Assembly: GCA_963920765.1 (NCBI GenBank)
Contig: OY987244.1
Span: forward strand, 8,620,501-8,684,500
DNA from: Ulota crispa
Lineage: Eukaryota; Streptophyta; Bryopsida; Orthotrichales; Orthotrichaceae
DNA length: 64,000 nt
Direction: 5' to 3'
Every line of letters begins with the position of its first letter. Positions within the stretch are counted from its first letter, which is position 1. Both the position numbers and the translations under genes were made by a program. Below are positions 1 through 12,035 of this stretch, piece after piece. The notes under the pieces are model-generated. The model was not told the origin of the DNA. It saw nothing but the letters and a program-made list of their open reading frames with translations, and did not search any database.

Positions 1-130
1 ATTGTTTTCCCATGTACAGTCAGTGTGCTTGGTGCATTGTACAAGCAAGATAAGTGTCACTTGTTGGACTCTAATATTTGATTAGGCTCAAAGCTTGACA
101 GTTGTGAAACATTTTGCCTCCAGTCATTAA

Positions 131-1003
131 CCCCTAAATGCCCAAGGCACCAAAACCTGGTGTCCAAAAAATTTCAAAAAACTTTGAAACCTTGTTGAAG
201 GCATAGATGTTTTTTTTGTAGTTTTTTTTTTTGGAAAATTTGCATGCTGAAGTTACCTTCACCGTTCAAATTCAACTTCCTCCATATCTTATTCCATTTG
301 TTTTTGGTGGAAGGTTAACTACAAGCATACATTTTCTATCATGAATAGTGTTGTGAATAGTGTCACAGAGCCTATGAGAAGTTGCCACATTGAAAAGACG
401 GGCATCAAGTCGAGCAAAAGGTGAAGATTTCTCTTGGGCACTCCCTTGGGCAATAAGGGCCTTTTTTATGAAATTTTGACATCTAACAAAATCTAAAAGT
501 GCTTTTGGACTAATTTCACTTGGAATGTCTTTGTTATACTAATTAGAATCTATTCACCATTGAAAATTCTTTCATTTGAAGCTGAAATTTTTCTTTGTAT
601 TAGAAGGTTGTGTTTTTACAATTGCATTGCAGGCTCATTTGTGAAATTGTGGTCATGGATTTGGAAGAGGGGCCATTGGTTTTGAAGTAACAACAATAAA
701 CACTAAAACATCCTAAGTGGTTGTTTCCCAATTTTGAATCCAAAAGTCACCAATTTACATTAGAAGTTTTGGGCAGCTCCAAAAAAAGCAAAAAATTTCA
801 TACTCATCATTCAATCACAAATATCTTGAAATCTGTGCGGCCATTTTGGATTCTTTTTGGGTAGTGCTATCTAGAAACCTTGAAGTTCAAGATTCAACAG
901 TTACAATTTTGTTTTGATGTTTAATAATGATCTTACAAGAACAATTCAAAAACTTCAAAACTACCACCTAAAAACAAGAAAAACACCCTTGGGCATTTAG
1001 GGG
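131..1003. mobile_element. TTAA-flanked piggyBac-like non-autonomous element (family B)
   Basis: TTAA occurs at both edges (127-130 and 1004-1007). The ends are inverted repeats: CCCCTAAATGCCCAAGG on the left and its complement on the right. The interior has no coding capacity. It shares interior segments, for example around 610-660, with the copy at 59936-60818. TTAA duplication and CCC-starting ends are typical of piggyBac; Kolobok elements also use TTAA, so the superfamily is inferred. Confidence 0.8.
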
Positions 1004-1039
1004 TTAATTGTGTAATTGAACGTCTTGACTTGCAGAGTT

Positions 1040-2960
1040 ATGTTCTTGAGCCCTTATCCCTAACATGCACACTTATACTACGGCATCTGTTACAAAGTCT
1101 CTCGTAGCTTAGCTGCGATAAAGCTTCCCATGGCAGGACTACGTGTTCAGTTGAGGGGATTTCGTCTGTGCCAGTATCGGAGCATCTCCAGACAAATTTT
1201 CAAGGAGCCATATCTTGATGGTTGAGGATAATAGGCTTAGACATGAGTGACATTACGATCAGAGGTATATTTGGAGTGTAAGCTTTAGACGTCGTCAAGT
1301 CGTGTAAACAACGGAGGATATATAACAATTACGGGCCTGACCTGGTCTCTTAAACTGACCCCTGACACTTGTCCGGTCACGTGGTTATTCTTCAATTAGC
1401 ACAGCAAGTTGGGTGTAAGTACTACCGCACCCCTCACATGCGCTTAAAGTGATGCAAATAAAATCCTCGATCTTACTAGCTAGAAGTTACGCACACAAGT
1501 CTCGAGGGGCGTTCAAAAATGAAGATTCGAGTAAAAACAAGATGAAGCGCTCAGAAAAGTAATTGAGATGGCGAGGAATCCCGGCTTTAGGAGTACCAAA
1601 CACTGAATCGTTCTTTGTAACCAATTTGTAGTACTCGTCCTGTAGATGTTTTAGGGCAGAACACTGCACATTGTACACAGTGAGAAGTGCTAAAACCATC
1701 TAATATGTAGACTTCGACAACTTCGTCGGGTTTTCCCCTCGAGATTCTTTTTGACAACATAATGTTCGTATAGAGCTTGCACCTTTTCTGCTGTAGCACG
1801 AAAGGAATTTGGAGCACAAATACATTGAAGAATTAGCCCTCTTCTGAAGGAATTTCTTCCATTACCATGTCTACATTCAATGTCGGATGCATTCGCATCA
1901 AAAATGTCACGCAGCAAACACAACACGAGCTGAATATTGTGTTCACAAAACGCCTAGATTCTGTTTCTTAGTTCATTGATCAGTGACTTTTATGGATATT
2001 GAGATGAGGATATTCAGATAGCTCTTCAAGAATGCTATGAACCGAATACCATATTCTGCTACAATTTCAAGGTTGTTCTTAAGCTACAATAGAATGTTTA
2101 AATGCAGTGGCGATTTTTCATATGCGTACTCGTAACCTCAAATTGCTATAACCACTTCTGATTTTTCCCACATGCTCGGTTCAATATGACACTCTGAAGC
2201 CTTGAATATTCTGATTTTCATTTCTATTAAAAAATAACCTGCGAACTTTCAAGTAGGCAATAATGTGACATTGACAGAAATTGCATACACTCACAGCTCT
2301 GGAGCGCCCTTAACAAATGTATAAAGTAGAGACTTTGAAGACGTTATAGTGGCTTGCAGAGCTTGAGCAACTCACACTTAAAAACGAGTGGTAATCTACT
2401 TGCATAGAGACACACTAGTATAACGATTAACAAGAGGCTGGACAAATTGTTAATTAAACAGCAATTTATTGCATATGCACATAAAGGTCTCACCTCCACT
2501 ATTGTGGTATGTACATCCGCCTCAGCGATGCCATGCAGAACCTGTCCTATAAAGCTCATCTAACTTCGATCTTCTCGCATCTTACGTCACAAGCATCTTC
2601 TCTTCGACTTGGTCGTATACACACCACAATGAACAGAGAAACCACTCCTGACTATCCACCATACCAATGTCCGCTCTTCCTCTGAATTTTATCACATTCT
2701 TCTTCATCTGTTCACCGTAACAAAGTCTACAACCTTGCAACGTCAGCACAGGGTTTACACAAGGCAACATTGCTAAGTCATAAAATAACTAATAATCAAT
2801 ACTTCTTAATCATTGAGACCGTCATTCTGGTACACAATAGAAAGTGAACGTGAAGCTGGGAACTATACAAAGGATGCAATTAGTTAAACATGTCGTCTGT
2901 CGTTACCTCAACTACACGAATAGGATGAGGAGCTGATGAAGAGCTAAAGCACAAGCAAAG
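1040..2960 (-). other. Unresolved exon-like signals on the minus strand
   Basis: Base composition here is less AT-biased than in the surrounding transposon DNA. Several short minus-strand stretches are open and bordered by splice-like signals: about 2905-2941 (ends GAG before GTAACG), 2494-2559 (ends GAG before GTGAGA), and coding-like segments near 1740-1800 and 1570-1675. Their phases could not be joined into one protein. This may be the spliced 3' UTR of the 3009-3712 gene, a separate gene, or a decayed gene. No family was recognised. Confidence 0.25.
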
Positions 2961-3008
2961 CATACAGTAATTACAAAGAACTCAACATAATGTTCTTTTT
3001 CTCACCTC

Positions 3009-3712
3009 CTATTTTTCATCAACGGTCGTGCTCTGCGGTTTAGCATCCTTATTGACAGGAGAATCAAATCCTGGCATCAACTTGCTTCCCTGTTTGCAAC
3101 AAAATACGTTCTTCGTTTCTGAGGAAAGTGAAAAGAGATTCTTGAGCGAAACACTTTCATATGATATGAGCATGAACTTCTCAAAAAGCCACAAGGTCAA
3201 AACAGTTCACAGGATCACAAGCATACATTCTCCAGATTTACATTTGCCTCATTCAAAACCTGAACAACCACATTGCAAACATTCTTTAGACAAAAAAGAG
3301 ATGTCAATGGCATACTCGACTCTGTAAAACCTGAATCATAGGTAGGCATGATATCAAAGAGAACATTAGGGTTGCCCCATCCTCCTGGCATGGGACCGTG
3401 TCCAGCAACACACATTGTGTTCAAGAGAAGAGGGCCGGGTACCTGCAATCCAGAGGGCTCTTCCTGAGCGCGAGCAACCTTCTCCTTCGTGATTTCCTTG
3501 GGCTCCGCCATGTGCACGTCATCAGCACGGCTGTCGTCGGGAGTGCTACCTCGAGTGGCAGGATCATTCTCAAGCCCTTTCACTGGCCCTACTCCTCGCC
3601 TCGCATCCACATTGCTATGTCTTACACCGAAGAAGCTCGCAGCCGGTTTCGGCAGATCAGGCACTAAACTTCTTCCCAAGCTTTTGCACACTTTGGTTGC
3701 AATGCCGGCCAT
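3009..3712 (-). CDS. Small possibly mitochondrial protein of unknown family, 116 aa, two exons
   Basis: Exon 1 is 3712..3443 (90 codons) and ends CAG before GTACCC. Exon 2 is 3089..3009 (26 codons plus TAG), after an ...AAACAG acceptor, and the two join in phase 0. The first 35 residues carry R and K with S and A but few acids (MAGIATKVCKSLGRSL), like an organellar presequence. The remainder is hydrophilic and probably disordered (GLENDPATRG, DDSRADD, EITKEKVARAQEE). A telo-box (AAAACCCTAA on the minus strand, 3731-3740) lies 19 bp upstream of the ATG. A GTGAGA donor-like site follows 3 bases after the stop, so the 3' UTR may be spliced. I do not recognise the family; a small LEA-like protein or a mitochondrial assembly factor would both fit. 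The exon 1 frame is good; the exon 2 assignment is less certain. Confidence 0.5.
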
Positions 3713-3730
3713 AGCTCTGTGAAGCTCCAG

Positions 3731-3740
3731 TTAGGGTTTT
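3731..3740 (-). promoter_or_regulatory. Telo-box in leader of the 3009-3712 gene
   Basis: The minus-strand motif AAAACCCTAA sits 19 bp upstream of the start codon. Telo-boxes are common in 5' leaders of plant housekeeping and organelle-related nuclear genes. Confidence 0.45.
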
Positions 3741-4451
3741 ATTCTTTCTCTGCATTCAAGAAAACCTTCAGGTTAACCCCTCGCGGACCAAGGATTCACG
3801 GTATTCGGTGACCACATTGCAAAAGACCTACTCAGAAGTGCTTGTAAAAAAACAAATAGACCTAATTTGAGCTTCGTAATTCCCTAAACTTCTAAACCCT
3901 CCGCTGAGGGCCATGACCTAAAAATCCAAAATTTGGGAAACATCGTCTCTTCAAAATCTTGAATGAGCCTGTAACTCTCGATACAGACCCTTCCTCTTTG
4001 TAATGAGTTACACAAGGACTCATATGGCTCTCTAGACACTTCAACCAACAGTTGTGCAATGACCTAATTAATACTCTGCCTGCCAACGCAAGTTGATTAC
4101 TGAGTGTATTTCGATTCCTTCATCAAGAACGAAGCCCTGAGAAAAAAATTCTGCAGAAATTAAACTCTCTCTCAGAATGTACATAGCACGGTCTACTACC
4201 GGAACATCCTAGCACTGAACAACGCATAACACCTGGTTTAGAAGAAGATGGGAGAAGACTTACTAGACTGTGAGGCTCAGAGGTTGAGATTTCTTCTAGA
4301 GTGTGATCGTTCTCGCATCAGTATCAGAGAAAAATTCAATGCAATCAAAATGATCGAAACACGAAGAAGGAATGTGGAGGATTGAAAATTGGAGATGGAC
4401 GCGACAAGCCTTCGGACTTCGCCGAATGCAGGAGAGAGATTTCTGGCGAGC

Positions 4452-4459
4452 CACGTGTC
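4452..4459. promoter_or_regulatory. G-box/ABRE-like motif CACGTGTC
   Basis: CACGTG is followed by TC, giving the strong ABRE core ACGTGTC, about 740 bp upstream of the 3009-3712 start. It would fit ABA or desiccation control, but spacing and function are untested. The remaining stretch 3741-4614 shows no other recognisable feature. Confidence 0.3.
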
Positions 4460-4618
4460 GCCCACAGCAGTGTACAAGTGGCAGGAAGGGATAGGTCGAT
4501 ACTGGCCAACTATGGTCGATCTGAAGGAGGATTATCCAAAAGCGAGAATGTGTCCAAAAGCGTGATTAATACTAACATATAAAAGAAAAGTGTTTACTAG
4601 TAAATTGAGTTGTGTTAA

Positions 4619-5529
4619 CCCCTAAAGGGCCAGATCCTATTTTTAGAAACATAGCGATTTTGGGCAGGTACTTGTGATTGGAGCTTTTCATATTTTAAGC
4701 TGAAATTTTAATAGAATGGGGGACAAGGTTTATCTTTTATATGCACTAAATTTTATGATATTTGGAATCATGAGTAAAAAGCTATGGCCGAAATGTTGTT
4801 TTTTACATGCAGCAAGCAGCTTGGGTAGATTTCTAAAAATCACTTTTTTCAAAAAAAATAAAAAATAAATGGGTTTAGGAGATTTGTGTGAATGTAGGAA
4901 GCTTTGAACCACTCCGTCTAAATCAACAAGATGAAAGTCATGAGGGGTTTTTGTTTGCGGGCAGTTATGGATCTTCTACTCCAAAATAAACTTTGAAGTC
5001 CTTTATTTTACTCAATTTTCAACATTTTGGAAAAAGAACAAAACCAGATGATGAATATTGTTAATGACAACATTATGACCATTGGGATTGGCATTTTTCA
5101 TTTTCATAATGAAGTTCTTAACAATTTAGTGTTTTGAATCATTCTCTACGTCTTTTTACTTACTAATTTTTTTCCATATGTTATACAACTCCAAATGATT
5201 TGAAACTTTTTTAACACATACTTTACTTAGGTGGAATAAAGAATTTTGAGAAGCACCACCCACATGACCTTTTTTCCTTAGGAATTTCACCTTCTGAAAG
5301 GTAGCAGCCCAATTTTTCAAAAGACGTTTTTGAATATTCAAACCATTCTAACTTCCAATCCACATGGTGGAAAACTTTGAAATTTTTTCCACATTTTCTA
5401 AAACCATTCTTCTACAAGGTCCTACGGTTGAATATGCATGATAATGTTTTTGTTTTCAAATTTGGTTGATGCTCGAAAAATGGCAGATTTGAAAAGTTTT
5501 TGGTGAAAACTTTGCTTGGTCCTTTAGGG
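4619..5529 (-). mobile_element. TTAA-flanked piggyBac-like element (family A, 911 bp)
   Basis: The left flank is TTAA (4615-4618) and the left end CCCCTAAAGGGCC. The right end mirrors CCCTAAAGGACC with a decayed TTCA flank. The interior matches the copies at 34863-35785 and 61490-62424 in inverted orientation, for example the stretch around 4985-5040 against 62000-62050. Confidence 0.7.
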
Positions 5530-6647
5530 TTCAGAATGTTCCATGGCTTCAGCCCTACGGTATTGAAAGTAGATCGCATGTTTAAACAATTATTCCGTTA
5601 TCTTTGACCTTCTTACTGAAACGTCTGTATACACAATGCTCATTGTCATTTGAACTGTGCTTTAATTAATTAAGAAGGTATGTGTCTACTTGTGGAAAAA
5701 CAATTAAACATCATTCACACACAATCATAGCTATTAAAGAAATTTATTTGTTTGATAAGTGATATGACCAATACCCTTTTCCATTTGGAAATAGTAAAGT
5801 TGTTACCAAATTGGGTGGAATGCAGATTTTAAACTTTCAAACAATATAATATTTCGCAAATTTATATATTCTTTCACACCAAATGACTAGAAGCAAAATA
5901 TTTTGCAATTCTGGAGTATGTAAACCTTAACAAAATAGTGAAGAGAAATCGGGAGGAATATTGGTTGTATTTCCCAAGCTTGTGACTGTAATGCAAATAG
6001 ATATTCAACTTATATCTCCCAGTAGATGAAGGCATGCGTCACCTTACCAAAATCTTCGTAGGCAACCACCTCTAAAACAATTCTTTACTTTCCAATGAAT
6101 TCTTGAAAAAAAAATGTAACAAAACCATTCTTCTTGGAATTTTGAATCTTAAATCAATTTCAAAGGGGTACTTAAACCATATGCTGAAAGAACATAGAGA
6201 ACTTTCTTGTAACTATTTTGGTGTTGTGAGGATTCAAACAAAAATAGCCCATCCAAACCATTTGAACTAGTGAGACGATCTGACTCAAAATTTCATCATT
6301 AAAGGATTTCTTACAAATGACGTTTTCACATTTACTTTTCTTGGTACATACTCCCAACTTTGTTCTTGTCATGTGTACTTGTTAAGTTTTACAGAAATGT
6401 TAAAATCCCTGTTGCGATTTCCAGAGAGAGATGGAGCCAACTTTGAGGTGCTTGGACCTCCGAGAATTTCATGAGATATTTTCCTAAGATCCTGTAGGGG
6501 TTAACAGATTCCGGCCTTACAGTCTGTTACTGAAGACGTAAGTAACCGAAGACAAGACTTAACAATTGTTGAACATGGTACCATGAAAAGTCAGCAGTTG
6601 ATATCAGGGATTGATAATAGTACCGGGATGCTCCTGTTAGAGCACCT
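5530..6647. other. AT-rich intergenic DNA with an orphan TTAA end
   Basis: No gene is supported. TGTAGGGG followed by TTAA at 6501-6504 looks like a lone right end of a TTAA-type element; its left end was not found. Confidence 0.4.
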
Positions 6648-6905
6648 AACACGATATTTGTTAATTTGGAAAAAAAAAGCAATTTTGGGACTTTTGAATT
6701 TCATGTTTTAAGATATTTTTGGCAATTTGGAGTGAATTTTATGATGATTTTTTCAAGACCAAACATCAATGATGAAGTCTTTTGAAGGAAATATTTAAAA
6801 AACTCACTTTAAGCTACCAAAATATTCACTCTCAAAATGTAACATTTAGTATCTCCAAAATCAATGTTGAGAAAGACTTTTTCCCAAATTAACAAATACT
6901 ATGTT
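6648..6905. mobile_element. AACAC-end inverted-repeat element (family X, copy 1)
   Basis: The left end AACACGATATTTGTTAATTT and the complementary right end AACATAGTATTTGTTAATTT match the family X terminus. Target duplication is not clear in this copy (ACCT against CTAC). Confidence 0.55.
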
Positions 6906-7326
6906 CTACAATATTGGCCTCTGAGGGTCTCTAATACAATTTAAGCATGGATGATAAGTGCTCTAGCCCCTCAAAAAAAATGCATGGCACTCCATCTTAG
7001 AGTGTTCAAATAACAATCCTTCAAAACACAAAGCTCACCAAACTTAAGATGAATAATCTTTTAATTCCCTTGTTGAATGGTCAAATGACTCTATATGAGA
7101 CATGTTTGAAGAGCAAGGGCCACCCTCAAAAGTGCAAGGTTGGTGAACAAGAATTTTGAGGGCCCTTCAAAAATTGATGTAATCTCTTGAAGTGTCAAGT
7201 ATGAAGTGCAATACTGGAGATGCTCTTAGGGAACTATGCATTGTCTGCCCCACACCTCCCAACCCTGCAAGTCCCAATTCAAAGTAGGAACTAAATCTTG
7301 TTGCATTGTGAAAAGCAACAACCAAT

Positions 7327-7436
7327 ATTCAAAAAAAAAAAAAAAATCTCTTTGTAAAAAAACATGAATCTCTTTGTAAAAAAACACTTGAATTTCTTTG
7401 CAAGAAAATAAATGAATATTTTTGTAAAAAAAATAT
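7327..7436. repeat. AT-rich minisatellite
   Basis: About four degenerate tandem copies of a 22-24 bp unit built on ATCTCTTTGTAAAAAAACA, preceded by a poly-A run. The rest of 6906-8337 has no recognisable gene. Confidence 0.6.
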
Positions 7437-8337
7437 TAAGCATTTGGAATATTAGGTTTGGTCTTCATTTTGGTTACACCCAATTCTTGAAGCAGAGTTC
7501 TAAACATTTCTAACTGGAATCATAACTGGGACAGAATGGGAAGCTCTAAGTTCCAAATATCAACATCTCAATTAATAATTTTCTGATAACGCACTGGGAG
7601 TCTGGGACTTGGGGGGCATTGGGATAACCGCCCCCTAACAATTTTGAGAAATTCTATCAGTCTTGGTAAGCCATGACAATCTCTTGGATATAAACCATCC
7701 TGAGGTTCCCATATTCGGTTCCCACTTCCTGTTCAAATTGTGTTCACGTCTCTTTCTTTGGCTTTGTGTACGGTCTTTTCAAATCCATGGATCGTAGTTC
7801 ATCCACTCATGTCCAGGGACAAATACAAGGCGTGAGGTTTGTGAGCAGGGGCAGGTAACGAAGTTATTTTTTGGAGGGGCAACACATTCGCACACAAGGG
7901 CCACTGGGTGGCACCCTCTCTACTATCAATGTTACTGCCTATTTTGAAGAGCCATCCTGGTAAGCTTTTTACAGAAAAGCCCTCTTTTATGTCTTCTGTT
8001 GGTCAACAACAAAAGGCTATTTTTTTAAAGACAGTGTGCTTGCGAAAATATTTTCTTATTATCTAACTAAGCTCTTTTCAATGGATCAATTGCCTGCCTC
8101 TCACAAAGAGTATGGCCATTGAGCCATGAGTTTATAATTAAATTGATGCAAGAGGATTGATGACATAATAAAAAAAATCATTGTACTAAAGTGAACACAT
8201 CAAATAGGGGGAGTAGTAGTTGTTGTCTTTTTTTTTCACTGAAGAGATTGACACTTAAACCCCTTAAGGATCAATATTACAAATTTCGTCAATGTTCAAC
8301 ATCTCAAAGAACACAAATATGTCTAATTTTAATATTA

Positions 8338-8612
8338 AACGCATTATTTGTTAAATTAGGAAAAACGGAGGTACCATTTTGTATTTCACCTTAAACCCAA
8401 AAAGTCACCTTAAACTCAAAAAGTCACCTTAAACCATATTCAAAGGTATCAGATTCAATTTGAGCCACTAAGATTTTTTCCCTCACAAATTCCTCTTCTC
8501 AAGTGAGGACACATGTACCAAAAAAAACATTGAGCTCAATTTCAAGAGGCCTCCTAAAACCTTCAAAAATCCCAAAATGTAAGCTTTTTCCCAATTTAAG
8601 AAACAACACGTT
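8338..8612. mobile_element. AACAC-end inverted-repeat element (family X, copy 2)
   Basis: Ends AACGCATTATTTGTTAAATT and the complement of AACGTGTTGTTTCTTAAATT. The flanks ATTA and AATA are a near-matching 4-bp target duplication. It contains a 21-bp tandem duplication (AGTCACCTTAAAC) near 8390-8434. Confidence 0.65.
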
Positions 8613-8871
8613 AATAACCCTAGTAATTTGACTTTAATAAATTATGCACAAGAATTTATTTATTCATTTATTTATTTCTAATTGACTTTAAGTTGGTTAA
8701 TAGATTCCAAGATTGAACAACAACAAAAAAAAACCCACTAAAGATTGCCAATAAAAGCTCATCTTACAAGAAGAAATTGGGTTCTATATTTCAAAACTTA
8801 GTAGTAGAAACCAATGAATGCCGTGGTAGAATCTAACCATACGAAATTATGATATACTCTATATATCACAA

Positions 8872-9273
8872 GGGAATTGATATTTGTACCACACCCTTTG
8901 AACAACTGTACCGCACTCCCAGGGTATATTTTAGATTTCTACCATCAAAAAGATGGATTTAAGAAATTTGAATTCAAATTTGGACTTAGAGACCATGATT
9001 TAGTCTAAAACCATAAAAAGATGTTGCAATTCAACAACATCTAGTGAAAAAGTTTAGATAGGGAGAAAAGTATTACTTTTATTTTTGTTTGTAAAAAAAG
9101 ATAATTTTTTTCATTGGGTGTTGTTGAATTGCAACTTCTTTTTATGGTTTTAGACTAAATCATGGTCCGTAAGTCCAAATCTGAATTCAAAATTTTCAAA
9201 TTCAGCTTTTGGATGGTAGAAATCTAAAATTTACCTCAGTAGTTTAAAGGGTGTGGTACACATATCAATGCCC
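8872..9273. mobile_element. Mutator-like hairpin element, 402 bp, with 9-bp target duplication
   Basis: The ends are GGGAATTGATAT and its complement CATATCAATGCCC, flanked by an exact 9-bp direct repeat ATATCACAA (8863-8871 and 9274-9282). The two halves are near-complementary along the whole length, with the fold near 9080. 9-bp duplications are characteristic of Mutator superfamily elements. No ORF. Confidence 0.8.
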
Positions 9274-9282
9274 ATATCACAA

Positions 9283-10036
9283 TGCAAAACTTTTATAGGG
9301 AAGTCACTATTATTTTATTCTCCAAAGTTGCATTTTAGAATACACCTGGTGTATGCTCTTATAAGCCATTTGTAGTCCAACTCATTATCAAGCCATAGTT
9401 CAACATCCACAGAGGCAGAGTCATAGACTCTAAAATCATGCAGGCCTGGAATCTACTGTTGACTGGTGCAGGTGCAATCCTCACAGTACAGGTGTGTGCA
9501 CTTTTTGGCTTCCAGTGCACTGGGAGCGTGTGCGTGGGGCCTGGGCTGGAACCTGACGCACAAAAACGCACCCCAAGACGGCCTCAACTGTTCACCAACA
9601 CACAGGGTGAAACAAAAACTCTGCAGAAGAAGACAGAACTGGACAGAAGCTCTCTCCTAGAACCCCAAATTTGATTTTTTATGTGTTTATGTTTTACATT
9701 ATTTTCCAAACAGATGGCGAAAGAACTGAGGTGATCTTGCCACTCCCTCCAGACCCTAGCGACACGTTCAGTGGGTTAAAGGAAACTAAGGTACTCGGAG
9801 AGTCGGAGTTAAACATCCTATCTTAGAACCGTGTCTTAGAATATCGTTTTCGGCAACGCTCACTGGTCACTGGTGGTCCTACAAGGCTGGAAGAAGGCTG
9901 GAAGAAGGCTGGAAGAGCAGAAGCCAGAAAGTAGTGAAGTTAACAGTACACCTGCCTTCAATACAGTAGGTCTATTAACAGCATGTACTCGCACGGCAAG
10001 TCCTCAGAAACCAAATTAGGCCCCTTCTTCAGTTCC
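9283..10036. other. Intergenic, no supported gene
   Basis: Contains a short triplication of GGCTGGAAGAA at 9889-9918. Short ORFs at 9359-9674 show no recognisable domain. Confidence 0.4.
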
Positions 10037-10040
10037 TTAA

Positions 10041-10102
10041 CTCCCTAAATGCCTGAGGCACCAAATTCTAGTGAAAAAACCACTCGAGCATTTAGATAGA
10101 GA
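10041..10102. mobile_element. Tiny internally deleted relic of family B TTAA element
   Basis: TTAA at 10037-10040 and 10103-10106 encloses only 62 bp. The left part (TCCCTAAATGCCTGAGGCAC) and the right part (GAGCATTTAGATAGAG) resemble the outer ends of the 131-1003 element. Confidence 0.5.
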
Positions 10103-10920
10103 TTAAGCAATAAGAAAAGCGCAGTAGACACTCTCGGCTGGGGCTAGCGATTAGCGATTTCTCCTGTAGAATGTGAGACGGTATTTCTCGAAACAGACTC
10201 TCCTTTGGGCTACTTTTAGAAGCGAAAAGTTCACACTTGGACGCCCTTGAATGCTAGACGAGGATTACACTTGTTTCACCAACTCTCTCTAAAAACTTGC
10301 TAGAAACCTCCGCGATTCCAAAAGAATCGCAAAATCAAAACACATTATTGGAGGTAACAGAAAACCGAATAGGCTTGTAACCATAGATTCAACAAAATAC
10401 AGTATTAACAAAAAAAACAGACGAGGAAAATACATGCCGGTGACTGGATCGTCACAATAGTCTGATAAAACGGAAACGACACCGAGAACTAGAGTAGCAT
10501 GGCCCCTGCGCAACAATGACCAACGACGACTCCAGAACTGGTGCAGTAACTTAATTCTCTTTCCTATCACTTGCTGCTTTCCAAAAAAAACTAGCTGCTA
10601 CCACGACTGCTCTTATCCTGTGGGGAGAAAATCAGAGCGAAACTCCGAAATCTGTCGCCACAACACCAGCTCCCCACTCGGCAGCTGCAACTCCTCGTCG
10701 ATCACCCTCCTACAGTCCCAGCAAGTTACTTCAAAAGCAATCTTACAACTTGAACTTTATTGAAAAACATTTAGCTCCCCGGCCAGAGGAGCCTCAAATG
10801 ATAGCATTAAGGTGCCTCAAATGGTAGCAATGAGGTTGGAAGGGAAGGGGCTGGTAAGGTACCACATTGATTGACACGATCGATCAGCTTCAGGCGTTCG
10901 CGTCGTCGCCGATCGCAATT

Positions 10921-11109
10921 TCAACCAGCGACTCCTTGCAAATCGCCGAACGCTTGATCATCTTCTTCGTCGTCGTCTTCTTCAGGGAAGTAAATGTCGA
11001 GGTACGCAACCTCGTGTGGAAGCAACACCAGGGGCCCGTGCAGAGCGATAATGACGGGGAGAATTGCCTTCTCTTTGTCGGACGCAGGCACCATGTCGCC
11101 ATCCATCAT
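10921..11109 (-). CDS. Possible small acidic-tailed protein, 62 aa
   Basis: This short open frame sits in a GC-richer island, starts MMDGDMVPASDKEK, has a central hydrophobic stretch (LPVIIALHGPLVLLP) and ends in an acidic run (PEEDDDEEDD). A splice acceptor-like ATTGCAG precedes it at 11123-11129, so a 5' intron is possible and the true start could lie upstream. A second open frame at 11106-11351 ends just across that acceptor. No family was recognised; it may be a terminal exon, a decayed gene or a chance ORF. The neighbouring stretch 10107-10920 has no supported gene. Confidence 0.28.
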   Translation of the reverse strand: MMDGDMVPASDKEKAILPVIIALHGPLVLLPHEVAYLDIYFPEEDDDEEDDQAFGDLQGVAG

Positions 11110-11388
11110 GCTACCTTGCTTCCTGCAATCAGTCCTCGCAACTGGTTAACACCTTCGAGTAAATTTGCTAATTGAGAGGGATGGAGGGTAGGAGTGTGCG
11201 ACTCTCCCACTTGGTTAGTCGCACTAAATACGTCGTTTTGGATTACTCTGGCAGTCTGGCGTGTAACGACATACGATGAAACCAATGTGAACTTACCCCC
11301 CTCCCCATTGCCCGCTGCCTGCCTGGATGAATGGGGCTGGGTGGAAAACAATCATCCGCTATTTCGCATCCCAAATATTGTACACTGA

Positions 11389-12035
11389 ATTTTGCATTGA
11401 GGTTGCCCCCACGTTAATTTCTTGAAATTTTACACTATTTGAATATTTACTGTTGCTACAGTAATCTTCATCAATACTTTTTGCAATAATTTTTTTTGAA
11501 AGCTCTAAGGTAGGAGCACTCATAAGCGTCAAACCAAGGGTTTTGACCATGATGAGTATCAATAAACATCTAGCAAATTATAAGATCCTATTAGGAACAA
11601 AAAAAAAATGAGTTTGCACACTTGGGTGTATTATTTGGATACTAGGAGAATAAGTTGTGAATTTTTAAAGAGCAAACTGCCATTGCACCCATAACCATTT
11701 TTAAGATTTCATGTGCACATGTTGTACATCCTTGTCATTACATCTATTCACTTCCACAAATTTTCCAAGATTTCAAAGGTGACGGTTATGGGGACACTAA
11801 CGCTTATGGGTGTTCCTACCTTAGTAACAACAACAAAGCTCCATAACAACAAACCAAAAGCATGCAAGTCATAAACCATGCAAAATTCAAGTTTTTAGAG
11901 AGTTGCATGCACCTCCAAGTGATTAAGTGATGAGTCATGAGATAATTTTTGAGGATAGAACAACCTATTTGTCAAGGCAACCTAAATACAATATTTAGTG
12001 TAAAAGTATAGATTGTTACCAAAGAGAGATTGAAT
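11389..12035. repeat. Dispersed intergenic repeat, copy 1 (interrupted)
   Basis: The flanks of the 11508-11821 element (11389-11470 and 11880-12030) are similar to 52255-52600, including a shared AGAGAGTTGCATGC and a shared GTCAAGGCAACCTAAA-like block. This is a longer dispersed repeat of unknown type carrying an insertion here. Confidence 0.55.
11508..11821. mobile_element. TAAGGT element (family T), 314 bp
   Basis: Inverted ends AGGTAGGAGCACTCATAAGC and complement, flanked by TA on both sides. Nearly the same sequence as 22385-22697. It is inserted in a dispersed repeat whose other copy at 52255-52600 lacks it. Confidence 0.8.

Noticed and set aside
10289-10570. 93-codon minus-strand ORF with membrane-like segments
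   Set aside because: AT-rich sequence readily gives hydrophobic translations; no splice, start or homology support.
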